In this document: positions 23,101 to 31,880 of the stretch, piece after piece
How the letters are laid out: every line of letters begins with the position of its first letter
Numbering within the stretch: the stretch's first letter is position 1
Origin: Eurosta solidaginis
Taxonomy: Eukaryota > Arthropoda > Insecta > Diptera > Tephritidae
Direction of reading: 5' to 3'
DNA length: 64,000 nucleotides
NCBI RefSeq assembly: GCF_040869045.1
Contig: NC_090319.1
Span: 173,326,645 to 173,390,644, forward strand
Program-made: the position numbers and the translations under genes
Notes under the pieces: generated by a model
What the model was told of the DNA's origin: nothing
Database searches by the model: none
Seen by the model: only the letters and a program-made list of their open reading frames with translations

Positions 23101-24544
23101 CGTTGAACACGACCCTCACTTTAGTCGTTGTACTCTCTTCTTTGATAACCGCATGATGCGGCAAGAAGTAGCAATCAGATGATTGTGGTGGTACTACGGT
23201 GTGCACCTTAGACATATGCCCTAACGTGACGTATTCTGTCAGTACCCTATTGTATTCCGTCTGTAGGGCCGGTGTCTTGGCTAGGCGTGTCTCGTTCCGA
23301 TAGAACTGAGAGCAGACGCTCTTAAGAGATGGGCCCAAACAGAGCGTTTTTGGGAAGTCTTGTTTGAATGGAAGGGCGACGGTGTATCTTCCATCTGAAT
23401 TCCTTTCCGTCGTGTTCTTATATAGTGCCTCGCAATAGGCATTGTCTTCAGTCAGGGCCTTTTTTGTTGGTATGTTTTCAATTTCCCAGAAAGCGGTTAG
23501 TTGCTTGTCTAGGCAAATTTCGTTAAAAAATGATACTCGTGTATTGGTTGGGTGAGGTGCATCTGCACGACCGGTTAAAATCCAACCGAAGACGGTTTCT
23601 TGTGCGAGAAGCGTATTTAGAACGTTCTTCCGTATACCGTTTAGTATGATCTGGGGATAAATATCGCCTCCAAGTATGAGGTCGACTGGTTCATTAACGA
23701 AGAACCTCTTATCTGCCAGAGTCAAATCAGGGAACGCTTGCTGAGTCGTTGCGCTCACTTGGCAAGTCGGAAGGTCCCCTGTTAATCGAGGCAGGACTAG
23801 GGCCACTGTATTGATGCTTACTAAGGGGTCTGTAAGCGAACCTAAGTTAATCGAGCATGATTCCTTTACCTGTGCAGATGGTGTATTACTTATTCCTGAC
23901 ACCTGCACATGCAAACGTTTGGACGGAAGGTTTATTCGCTTCTTTAGTCTTTCAGTTATGAAAGAGCATTCGGACCCAGAGTCTATAAGCGCTCTGGCGG
24001 AAAATTTCACTCCGTTGTGGATTATATTAACCCGTGCTGTTCCTAATAACACCCCTTTAGTGGTGTTAGCATGACACGAAGAGACGTTATTAGTATTATC
24101 TTGTCTTTTTTCAGACTCCATCCTTGCCCTAGCCTGCTGTGAGGTTGAAGGTGAATTGTCGGTGGCGTTTTGAGTCCACCTTTGAGGAGTTGTCTTTGAT
24201 TGTGCTGTCGGAAGATGGAGCAAGGTGTTGTGCCTTGCATGGCACGTGCTGCAATTAAATTGGCTAGTGCATCGTGTCACGGTGTGTCCACCCGACAGAC
24301 AATTCAGACAATAACTATTGTTTTTGATAAATTCTATTTTTCCTGACGTGGACAACCTACGGAATTTTTGGCAATTTCGTAATTTGTGCTCCGTACTGTT
24401 GCACATCTTACATGCCGACTTTGGTACGCTTGCTTGGTAAACCCCAAGTTTCGTAGAATTTTCCCTAGAATTCGAACTCTGACTTTTGGGTGCTTTTGTT
24501 GTTTTATTACCCCTAACCACTAACCTTTTTAACAATGAAATCAA
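20162..24544 (-). CDS. BEL-2 pol: NC-protease-RT-RNase H-integrase polyprotein (open, gag N-terminus missing)
   Basis: A 1,460-codon frame without stops or shifts. Residues 45-110: three zinc-binding clusters. Protease: ALIDSGSECSF with catalytic D188. RT: first Asp near 523 (NSDIEKMYRQI) and YVDD at 599-602. RNase H: D777 (GFCDAS), E820, D850, D896. Integrase: H2C2-type zinc region around 1086-1124, D1157, D1223 (YSDNGTNF), E1276 (GGLWEAG), then a DUF5641-like tail about 1350-1455. Domain order PR-RT-RH-INT and YVDD fit BEL/Pao. All catalytic residues I can check are present. The DUF1759 gag domain is absent: the first codons (MISLLKRL) come from duplicated segment B, which happens to supply an in-frame ATG. 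It could be an active enzyme if expressed. Confidence 0.92.
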   Translation of the reverse strand: MISLLKRLVVRGNKTTKAPKSQSSNSRENSTKLGVYQASVPKSACKMCNSTEHKLRNCQKFRRLSTSGKIEFIKNNSYCLNCLSGGHTVTRCTSQFNCSTCHARHNTLLHLPTAQSKTTPQRWTQNATDNSPSTSQQARARMESEKRQDNTNNVSSCHANTTKGVLLGTARVNIIHNGVKFSARALIDSGSECSFITERLKKRINLPSKRLHVQVSGISNTPSAQVKESCSINLGSLTDPLVSINTVALVLPRLTGDLPTCQVSATTQQAFPDLTLADKRFFVNEPVDLILGGDIYPQIILNGIRKNVLNTLLAQETVFGWILTGRADAPHPTNTRVSFFNEICLDKQLTAFWEIENIPTKKALTEDNAYCEALYKNTTERNSDGRYTVALPFKQDFPKTLCLGPSLKSVCSQFYRNETRLAKTPALQTEYNRVLTEYVTLGHMSKVHTVVPPQSSDCYFLPHHAVIKEESTTTKVRVVFNASCPTSNGTSLNDVLHTGPVLQSDLTILLLRWRFYKYVFNSDIEKMYRQIWVKENQTQYQRIVFRLKAEDPVSVFELNTVTFGVNCAPYLAIRTLHQLSDDVEASLPTAAHILRNSMYVDDVLAGGHSIEAAITARDEITAALKSAGFPLRKWTSNCSRILQGIPKPHRLTEDFLEFEDASMVKTLGIRWNAHSDYFYFTAKPIENQDILTKRAILSAIAKLFDPLGWLAPVIIVAKILMQNIWLEGTDWDEPVSTITLDRWQTFMQEYPAINRIRIPRWVHFTPTNDIEIHGFCDASEKAYAATVYVRAKINDRAYVSLLMAKTRVAPVKTISLPRLELCGAVLLAETLETVMENLNLGTFNMHLWTDSTIVLAWIRKPPCSWSTFVAHRVTKIVEKVGTKAWHHVESASNPADLASRGLPATDLVDNSLWWQGPSWLPEGKSKWPSQGEQEYHTNIEEKRVQVHVATNINNSEDVLDRFSDLSRALRVISYVIRFANRTHPKTKMSFKAESHQISPDEIKATTSRLIRISQINHYAEEISSLRTRKPIATKSEILSLNPFIDEDNVLRVGGRLNASRDVPVDERHPIILPYACRLTRLLVQFVHTISIHGGNQLMLRLLRTQYWIPRVKNMIRSIIHNCKACTLFRKRSPTQLMGTLPAERTTFSRAFTNTGVDFAGPFDIKSYSGRGCRMSKGYVCLFVCFATKAVHLEATSDLSTAAFLAAFSRFVSRRGCPKNLYSDNGTNFVGASRALRSEVKAFLVDARNQTLSKYAHQTLTWHFIPAAAPHMGGLWEAGVKSFKTHFRKIALDHKFTLEEFSTLLCRIESCLNSRPLSPSSNDPSNLEPLTPGHFLVGGHLLAPPEIDVSENRASLVNRWEKLKTLHQTFCKRWKTEYLTELQKRVKWKHPQSNLKPGDLVVIKEDNLPPNEWRLGRIANLHYGPDNRVRVVELDTARGQTTRPITKLVLLPPSSEGEGDL

Positions 24545-24680
24545 TGCAAATAACCGGGAGAATTATTTCGGTCTCGAGTGGTTCACCCGTTTTTTTTTTC
24601 CACAAGAAAGTTGGTTTTGAGTGTGTCTTTATGCACCAATTTGTCAAACTAAAACAAACCTTTCATTTATCGGAACCAAA

Positions 24681-25853
24681 ATAAAGTTTTTATTTTGGAT
24701 CCCGCGGATCCGACTTGTAATGCATGGGGTCGCGCGCAATGTGTTTACGGCGTAAGAAAAGACAAAAGCAAATGTCATCGAGTGGCACCCTTGTTTCGTT
24801 CATTCAAAATGTCATTCATTCATGGAAATGAGTATACAGGCATTTTGAATGAATTTTCATTACGATGGATAAACGTATGATGGGTAAGTATACTAGTATC
24901 GTTCCTTTTTTATAATCTTATAAATTTTCTAATTTCTTATTCTTTTATTTCATTTCAGGTACTCTTTTTATTTCATTTCAGGTACACCGCTACAAATTAA
25001 TGAAAAGTTGGATACAAATACCAACACGTTGCGAATGGGAAGTCATGCAACGTAATATGAGCGGTCCAGCGGCGTTAACGAAACCATACAGCTAATTAGA
25101 GCAAGTCTTCACCCTACCTCCAAATAATGATTGGTGTAAACCAATCGATGGTTTCACCCATATATTTAGTCTACTGGTTGCTATGACAAGTATCCAGCTG
25201 TAATTAGGCTCCCTGAAAGTGTGCAAATCATTTTCAATGGAGAATCGCACAAAGGTGGATGTAGCATATACGAAAACGTGGGCCGATGTTGCATTTACCA
25301 AGGGGGGTGGCGTCACGCCGGGTCAGTGCGAAATAACAGAACCAACAACAACCGTTTCGGGATGTAATATTACCATAAAATTAGTTGAAGGAGGCAAAGG
25401 TATTACGGGCATTCGAAAAACGGGCTACACTCAATACGTGGAGTATTTACAAGTAGACAGAATGGGGCTGTGGAAGAGGCAGATCACGTGATTCAGCACA
25501 TGCAAAGCAAGAACAAACAAGTAGAATAAGTACCGACCCAAGCCGCAGTAATATCATGCTAAGCGGTGCTGATAATGCTGATATAAAAACGAGACCATAT
25601 TGGAACGTTTAAATAAACGTAACAAAGAACGTCAAAACCGGGCTATATGTTAAACTACAGCAACGTAATAACGAGAATGTACAATTGGGGGGCGCCGATT
25701 ATTTTGCATTTACATTCGCTGAACGGGTGCGTGCAATAGAGGAACAGTTACAGGGAATAATTGAAGGTGCAGATGCTGCTGCTACAAAACTATCAGCTCC
25801 TATCGCCAACACTAATAACCCTGATTCGACATGCCTCTTCGCTGATATATAAC
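24681..25853 (+). other. unrecognised protein-like sequence (copy B)
   Basis: Same content as 16050-17222, including the open piece 25219-25491 and the GT-AG intron-like stretch near 24882-24981. No new information beyond copy A. Confidence 0.45.
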
Positions 25854-25868
25854 CAATACCAAGCAAAC

Positions 25869-27424
25869 AATATTCTGTTGGACGACGTGCTTCTGATACA
25901 GTTTTGCGCAGGTTCTATTTCATGAAACGCCAGTTTGGTATCATAAACGCTGTTGGTATGCTATCTTCAAAATTAATAACGTTTGACGCACTGTTTGTAT
26001 AATGCTATCCAAACTACCCATTGTTGTACCAATCCACTTAAATTCTGATGCGGTAGTCACTGAAAATTTGTGTGATAAATGTCGACGTTTATCGCGCTGT
26101 TCGTTGCGTTGTGGCTTATTCAACGCAATTGGATTTGATGGATATTGATTTATGTAATTTTCAAAACCATGTTCTATAACCAATTTAAGATGTGAAAATT
26201 CCTTTGTGTTCCGACTTGTTTTTAGGCGTGTCATTTTGTTGTCTCCACCGCCGCCGCTGATGGCATTTGCACTTATATCAACATCTTCATCATTCGTGCC
26301 ACGCCTTAATGCCCACGTTTGCTTCTTTTCTTTGTCCATATATGACAGTCTTTGATATTTGTTATGCTCTTCTGTTATGGATTCTGTTAATGTCATCTGT
26401 CGTACAATCTCATCTTTCCGCTCAGTAATTTGATTATAGAGTGCAGCTTCTAAGTCATCCTTATCGAGTATGCCCAATAGTAGTTCTAGTTTTGATTCTG
26501 TACTATAATCCCAAATTTTGTCATCATATGCAGGTTGGCCTTCAACGAATGTTCTACGTGCTATGAACCAAAGTTTACGTCCATGTCGATCCGAGACAAG
26601 TATCATTCCTTATGGGTACGCCTTGTTCCTCTTGTGGCAATACACAATCCACAACACCACTAACTTTATGCGATTTACATGAATTACACTGCCAATCGTC
26701 AGTTGGTATATCATGCAATGGTGGATCGACACATTCGAGATGGTAAACAGCAGGGCATGTTGCGCCGCATAATAGATCGCCTAATCTAGACATCTACGAC
26801 GATGATCATCGTAATGAATTGGACTCTCTTGTAACATTACGTCTCGTATAGCATTGCTTGTAAAATTGATTGGTTAAAGATTGTAAAACTATAGTACGAT
26901 CGTTAACACACGTAAATGGATAATCGCCAGCAGCACATAAAATATTATATACTTCGCGACTAAAAATTATATCGCTCTCTACATAGCTACGTAATACCTC
27001 CGGCCATGTGATGCCATTAATTAGATAGGAAACTTATATTCACCGTATCTTTTGGATCGAGTGGTCCAAAGGTGAGTTCCCTGAAGGAACAAAGTGAGTT
27101 CCCTGAAGATTTTCTTCACGTAAAAAATGCCTTCACTAACATAAGATGTACGTCTGCAATTGGTGCACTTTGTTCGTCACTTGTCAATGCAGCGCAAAAA
27201 TCCTCAAAACGAAATGGTGATAAGCGTATTAAATGACGAAAACGTCGTAATACTGCATATACGCTCAATGCCTTGATTATTAAGTCATGTTTCATTAATA
27301 AATCGGCAGAAGATTCCGGCAATACCAATGGCTCATATTCACGATCTGGTAGCCAAATGGGGTCTAGACTTGGTGGCCGCGCTTCGAAATTGGAGTCGAA
27401 TCTACTGCGCTCGGAGGACGACAT
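25869..27424 (-). pseudogene. E(bx): captured E(bx)/Nurf301 fragment, copy B
   Basis: Same DDT-to-PHD-and-beyond fragment as 17238-18793, with a few substitutions (for example Asp for Asn in the DDT lead-in ESSADLLM, Gln for Arg in DDWQCNSC). The same frame breaks are present, so they predate the duplication. Orientation matches the element, so element transcripts carry this piece in sense. Confidence 0.88.
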
Positions 27425-27883
27425 ATGAGTATCTACCAGTGCTATCAGAATACAAGCACCCCGATGTGGTCGGAATTGCTTTACTCAAGGACTAGTGCTG
27501 AGGTAAGTAGGTAGTAATGATAGCTAAAATCACCTTAATTTCAAAAGCAGTTAATTTAACAGGTGGAACAACGTTGACAAAACAACTACCTCAAATGCTA
27601 CTACAGCCAAACCACAGGAACGTGCAGAACCTGCGCACCACATGACGGAGATTGATACGCCAAATGGATTTAAAGGTATGATGGTAAACTATATTACGTT
27701 AAGGTAATAAAATATTAGCAGCCCAATTCCCTTCTCCCCTTCCTCGTATTCTAAATAGAAATTCCTTGTGAGTTTTCTTTCACGTCTCCCTCTGAGGTTT
27801 TGGCAGCGTGTAGCCACCTCTTATTTAGTATAGGAAATTTCACCACATGGGGTTTTTAACATGGTCCATTTCGCCTACCTTAC

Positions 27884-27921
27884 TCCATAGGTCGCTGGTT
27901 CATATCCGGCTCGAAGGACCA
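27884..27921 (-). promoter_or_regulatory. BEL-2 primer-binding site, extended tRNA-Tyr complement
   Basis: On the plus strand the 38 bases before the 5' LTR read like the 3' half of tRNA-Tyr ending in CCA: ...GGTTCATATCCGGC, then TCGAAGGACCA. From memory of fly tRNA-Tyr there are three differences, two of them at T-loop positions 57 and 58. A single A (27922) separates it from the LTR. A normal PBS is about 18 nt. The leader between this site and copy B (27792-27883) shows no ORF. Confidence 0.85.
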
Positions 27922-27922
27922 A

Positions 27923-28556
27923 TGTTTTGCGGGGCAGTGTGGACCCGGGGAAGTCGGGCGTGTGTGTCGCAAATAAAAAGAAAGCAAAGAAAAGAATTAG
28001 GGCGAGTAATAACAAATGTATTCACGTTATAAACAATACAAATTCTCAGCTTTATTTATCATCAAAAAGGGAATTGCTTCACAAACTAATTCGAATTCAA
28101 AGTTCTTAAAATTGGTAATTACACATTCGTGCACGGCAAATGTTAGTGATATGACGACCACAAATTGTTGGATGAATTACAATTCAAAAATAGAAATATT
28201 GGTGGCTGATTGCCAGACAATTGCCAAGTGCAAATTCTAATGTTGAAAAATCGCAATTATTAAGAAGAATCACAATAGCAAGGTGCGATTATAGCGTAAT
28301 TATATGCACAACCTATGAAAAGATACGTAATATGATAACTCACCTGTGAGATAGCTGCTGGCTCGTTGACGTTCCAAAATAGAAAGAAGGATGAAAACCG
28401 CGAACAAGTCCGCGGCACCTGCCGATAGCTAACTTTCGTTGAGTTTTTCCCCTTCAAAGTTAGCTTTCGGCTGGTGTTAGCCGTTACCGGTAATAATAAT
28501 AAAAACTAATGTGCGTGTTAGGGTGGTCCGAAATATTTAGGCTGGTGGCCTAAACA
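27923..28556 (-). repeat. BEL-2 5' LTR
   Basis: 634 bp, same length as the 3' LTR and differing at two positions seen on reading. Followed by the TSD copy CTCTG (28557-28561). Confidence 0.93.
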
Positions 28557-28561
28557 CTCTG

Positions 28562-28916
28562 TAAATAATACTGCAAATGCAGCGATTAAGTAAATTAAAT
28601 GCCAAGAAGCTCGCAAGCCTTGCGATTATTTCAAGAATCTCCTCTCGAAAAAAATTCGAAAAATCGTAAACTCTAATGTCAAAAACCCTATTTACAATTA
28701 AAAAATTATATCGACAGTATTTAAAGCGATACAAAAAATATATTTTACCGAGACTTTCTTAACATACGCTTTTTCCAACCCAGTCTAATATACTTGAATA
28801 TATAAGTCACTTATACTACCACTGTTGCACTTACTAACATAATTAACTGGCATAAATATATACGTAGTTTGATATAAATTTAAGAGTCAATTGCCCTTTT
28901 TTATAATATGGCGTAA
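28562..28916. other. AT-rich flank right of BEL-2
   Basis: No gene is visible. It is the original continuation of 12791 and may include BEL-1 LTR remains, plus the 3' UTR of the minus-strand gene next door. Confidence 0.4.
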
Positions 28917-29597
28917 TCATAGAACGATTAAGTAGGTACTTACTAGTACATCGACAGCCTCGATAATTTTATGATTTAAATCCATTTTTCTACGCGTTTG
29001 GTTTGAATAGTGTAAATTGATGGGCTTGTAAAGGTAATCAGTAACGGAGTGATATCTCGAAGATTGCTGACAGATGTGGTCGTGCGATGGTGGCATGCAG
29101 ATCAAATGAATTTGGTGGAATGTGAAACCTTCAGGACAAATCCAAGAATGACGCTGATTGTCTTGGCAATAATGGAAGATTTCGCAACTCAGGGATTCAT
29201 CGGCGTAGTAACCTGAATTTTTCGAATTACAACTAAGTTTTGAATTTGCCAATAATGTTGATAGTCTACCTGGTTCTTCTTCTACCTCCTCCTCACTCTC
29301 CTCTTCGCTCGCTAGTTTTTTATAATTATTTTGTTTTAAGTAATTACTCTGCTGTTTCACAATTCGACTTTGGTAAACTTGTCGTGGTGCTTCCTTTTGG
29401 TCCTCCTCCGATTGACTGTAATCATATAATTGTCGTTGTGGCTGTGGCTGTTGCCGGTAAGTCAAATGTGTTTCTGGTTGTGATTCAAATTCATCCTCGT
29501 CATCGTTTGCTTCGATGGAGCGGGCAGCAAAGCCTTGGGGCTTAGCGGTAGTAGCTGAGACAGTGACAACGCTCGTGGTGGCAAGAGTGCGCGCTGC
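28917..29597 (-). CDS. chitin-binding type 2 (CBM14) protein, CPAP1-like, last exon or pseudogene
   Basis: An Arg/Gln/Glu-rich stretch with an acidic run (ESEEEVEEEPG) is followed by one complete six-cysteine CBM14 domain (about 29225-29060): C-x14-C-x5-C-x9-C-x12-C-x8-C, with YYADESLSCEIFHYC, SWICPEGFTF and LICMPPSHDHIC. Single-domain secreted proteins of this kind (CPAP1 type) bind cuticle chitin. The frame is open from about 29597, where an in-frame TAG sits just upstream. That TAG could be a splice acceptor (ccttttag), but another frame immediately upstream reads MLLVSATCLLGSA, a good signal peptide, so a one-base frameshift is equally possible. The C-terminus after KPINLHYSN looks extended. 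It appears to be a host gene; whether it is intact is unsure. Confidence 0.75.
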   Translation of the reverse strand, partial: AARTLATTSVVTVSATTAKPQGFAARSIEANDDEDEFESQPETHLTYRQQPQPQRQLYDYSQSEEDQKEAPRQVYQSRIVKQQSNYLKQNNYKKLASEEESEEEVEEEPGRLSTLLANSKLSCNSKNSGYYADESLSCEIFHYCQDNQRHSWICPEGFTFHQIHLICMPPSHDHICQQSSRYHSVTDYLYKPINLHYSNQTRRKMDLNHKIIEAVDVLVSTYLIVL

Positions 29598-29646
29598 CTA
29601 AAAGGCACGTTGCTGAGACTAGTAGCATAAGTTGTAAGCTTTTTTC

Positions 29647-30342
29647 TCATCTTTTATTTTGGCCAATCGCATTTTTGCATTTGCTTTTGTAATTTTGTAC
29701 AAGTTTGCAGCAGTGTACCAGTGGTGATATTGAAAAAGTTGCATGATTCTCTACATAATCCTCTGCAGCTTCATATGGGATGCATTGTGTCAGTAAATCA
29801 ATTATATTTTGAAATTCTTCCACTTTTAAAACAAATTTCATATCGCTTATATTTTGCTTATACCATTCAGCATAAGCTGTAACTTTCTTATCAATATCCA
29901 GTGTTGTGGCTGTTGCAGAGCGAACAGAGAGTAATAAATGTAGCATAGCACCCAGCAAAGGTTATGCAGGTATTTGCGATAGATGTGCTTTGAAATATTT
30001 TCGTATGTATGTAGCGCTTTTCGATGAGCATTTACTAGCAATTGTTTGCAGTAAAATTAAATAAAATTTCCAGTCCATGAAATTCTCAGCAGTGGATAGT
30101 TTGAAAAGGTAAGAGATAGCATCTTGCTCTGATTGCCGAAGAATTTTGTTATATAATTCCTTGGTAAATTGTATTTCATACACTCCCTCATTTATACAAT
30201 TTGTGAAGTTGGCGAAAGTCGTTTTAGTATTGCTTTTATGTAGATCGAGTATAATGCGTACATGTTTTTGAATCAAATTTACCCCGAAATCATTTGGCAT
30301 ATCTTTCGAGACAATACTATCGATATATTTTAAATCATTCAA
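29647..30342 (-). pseudogene. unrecognised helical host protein fragment with one in-frame stop
   Basis: Two open stretches in the same frame, 30342-29962 and 29958-29647, are separated only by a TAA at 29964-29962 (...HLSQIPA, stop, PLLGAMLHLLLS...). Together they give about 230 residues of helical, mildly acidic sequence with DLHKSNTKTTFANF and QCIPYEAAEDYVENHATF. Composition and length look like a real conserved protein, but I cannot name it. The frame appears open upstream to about 30400. A pseudogene, a polymorphic stop or a sequencing error are all possible. It ends 50 bp before the CBM14 exon on the same strand. Confidence 0.5.
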
Positions 30343-31108
30343 CTGCGGATTCTTCAGTAAATCAACAAAAAGGTCAGCAAGGCACTCTCGAATTCAGCTT
30401 CTAGGAAATGGCCTGAAATACAACTCTCAAATGTTCACGTATTTCAAAGCACATTTCATATTTAAAATAATTTTTGCACTTAAATAAAATTTTTCTTCAC
30501 TTGTTTAAAATTCGCGGGTCATCTTTGATTCGCGGTAAAGCGTAGTGGCCTTTGCTGAAATTTTATTCGTAATCCGAGTAGCCCTTCGACAATCAACGCT
30601 ATACAATTCCGTCCTCACCTGAAAAGAAAAGAAAGAAAAGGAAAATTAGTATTGTGTGAAAAATTACAACTGATGCGTACCTCGTTTTTTCATCAATGAC
30701 AGGAAATTCATTGAAGGGTTACACAATCCACTTTTACAATAGCACAATTCACACTTACAAAAAATCCACATGTACTTTCCGAATGGTGTTGCCAGATGCT
30801 AAGGCGGCGCAATATCGGGAAAAATGCAATCACATATTTTTTCTCTTTCCTTCTACTTTTTTGATCCGTGTTTTACGGATTTGAACAAAAGTTATTAAAA
30901 TGTTCCCAAAAGATGACTTAACCCTTTTTATGGCGGAAAAGGCGAACACATAACCTGAAATCCTATTACCACCCAGATCAAATGGCACCTGATTTCTTAA
31001 ATTGGGGTTAATTTGTAATTTATTTATCATATTTACAATATTTTTGGTACAATATACAAATTTAGGAGCGGAAAAAGATAATCAGACGTAGCGGCGTATA
31101 TGGGCGGA
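30343..31108. other. intergenic or intronic sequence with a splice-acceptor-like site
   Basis: On the minus strand a long pyrimidine tract ending CTTTTCAG (about 30645-30620) precedes GTGAGGACGGAATTG, which could be a small exon of the gene at 29647-30342. Nothing else is supported; the remainder is AT-rich. Confidence 0.35.
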
Positions 31109-31255
31109 ATGCCTCACCCTCCGGTTCGACTCGTGTTGGGAGCCGATATATATCCGGGGTTGATACTGCCGGACACATTGCCATCTACGTTTGGTCCTTT
31201 TTTAGCACAGAGCAGCATATTTGGCTGGCTCTTTTCTGGGGTATGCCGCTCCTAA
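31109..31255 (+). pseudogene. C-terminal remnant of a BEL protease-like 3' ORF
   Basis: Reads PPVRLVLGADIYPGLILPD, then FLAQSSIFGWLFSG and a stop at 31253-31255. This is the C-terminal part of the same retropepsin-like domain as in the BEL-2 and BEL-3 3' ORFs (LTLGADVY..., TIFGLVVSG). It lies outside BEL-3, on the opposite strand, in the sequence that BEL-3 entered. Confidence 0.75.
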
Positions 31256-31294
31256 ATCTTCCTCACCACCCTCGAACTAGCTTTATATGCCATC

Positions 31295-31749
31295 TGTTCG
31301 AGCGGGGATAAATGGAGCCGGAATTCCGGAAACGGGGAACCTATGGGGAGCCGGTTCTTGAAACTCGGGATAATGCGAAACTTACCAGCTGTACCTAGCT
31401 GTCCAACAACAAATAAAGATGCAAATTAACTATGCAACGATGTAGGTATATATATAAATGCTAGCCTGTCGCACAGGCCTTTATTCAAAATATATGTAAA
31501 TCACAAATATAATGGCAAAATAAATGATATGGTAAAACACTCACCTGGTGGTCGCTGGTAAAAGAATAAGGGAGAGCCTATAGCTGTTCGTCCCTTTTAT
31601 AGGCTCTAAGGAACTGATGCCATTTAACGGAACCGTTTTTAGTAGAGAAAAGTCCAAAAAAGGAAAAGAAACACAAGGAGTGCTTGCAGCGAGTTTCCAC
31701 CAGCGACCTCTCCAGGTGAGGTTTAGGGATGATAATGCAGGCTTTAACA
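31295..31749 (-). repeat. BEL-3 3' LTR
   Basis: 455 bp. On the minus strand it starts TGTTAAAGCCTGC; on the plus strand its far end reads TGTTCGAGCGGGGATAA. Bases near 31321-31340 are an insertion absent from the other LTR. A purine-rich stretch (AAGGCGGGCGGTA, minus strand) precedes it as the polypurine tract. Confidence 0.9.
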
Positions 31750-31880
31750 TACCGCCCGCCTTGCAGCATCACTGCAATATAAATTCAATATTAATATAGA
31801 AACTAAATTATAAATTAAATTACGTATAAACTTCATTATAAATTCATTTTTCTTAACGCTAAAGGTTTTTGCTTGCCAGC

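Larger units (their letters stand above)
24518..27791 (-). repeat. BEL-2 duplicated segment, copy B (3,274 bp)
   Basis: The second copy of 15887-19160, next to the 5' leader. Its right side continues into the PBS and 5' LTR; its left side runs into pol. Copy B probably has the ancestral position, because the leader follows it directly. Confidence 0.93.
12792..28556 (-). mobile_element. BEL-2: 15.8-kb composite BEL/Pao element with captured E(bx)
   Basis: Two 634-bp direct repeats (12792-13425 and 27923-28556) with TG...CA ends on the minus strand are flanked by the 5-bp duplication CTCTG (12787-12791 and 28557-28561), so this is one insertion event. Order on the minus strand: 5' LTR, tRNA-Tyr-type PBS, leader, duplicated segment B with E(bx), pol unit, duplicated segment A with E(bx), a zinc-knuckle/protease-like ORF, polypurine tract, 3' LTR. 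I noticed two LTR differences on reading (near 13209 and 13337), indicating recent insertion. The pol frame is open, but no gag N-terminal domain is seen, so independent mobility is doubtful. Confidence 0.9.

Noticed and set aside
24043..24240. Alternative-frame ORFs over pol (also 20475-22814 on the plus strand)
   Set aside because: All overlap the motif-verified 1,460-codon pol frame.
15887..27791. The two 3.27-kb duplicated segments as LTRs of a separate element
   Set aside because: No TG...CA ends, no TSD around the pair, and coding remains of a host gene inside. The real LTRs and TSD enclose both segments.
27884..27921. A tRNA-Tyr gene
   Set aside because: Only the 3' half is present and it includes CCA, which eukaryotic tRNA genes do not encode. 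Its place next to the LTR makes it a primer-binding site.
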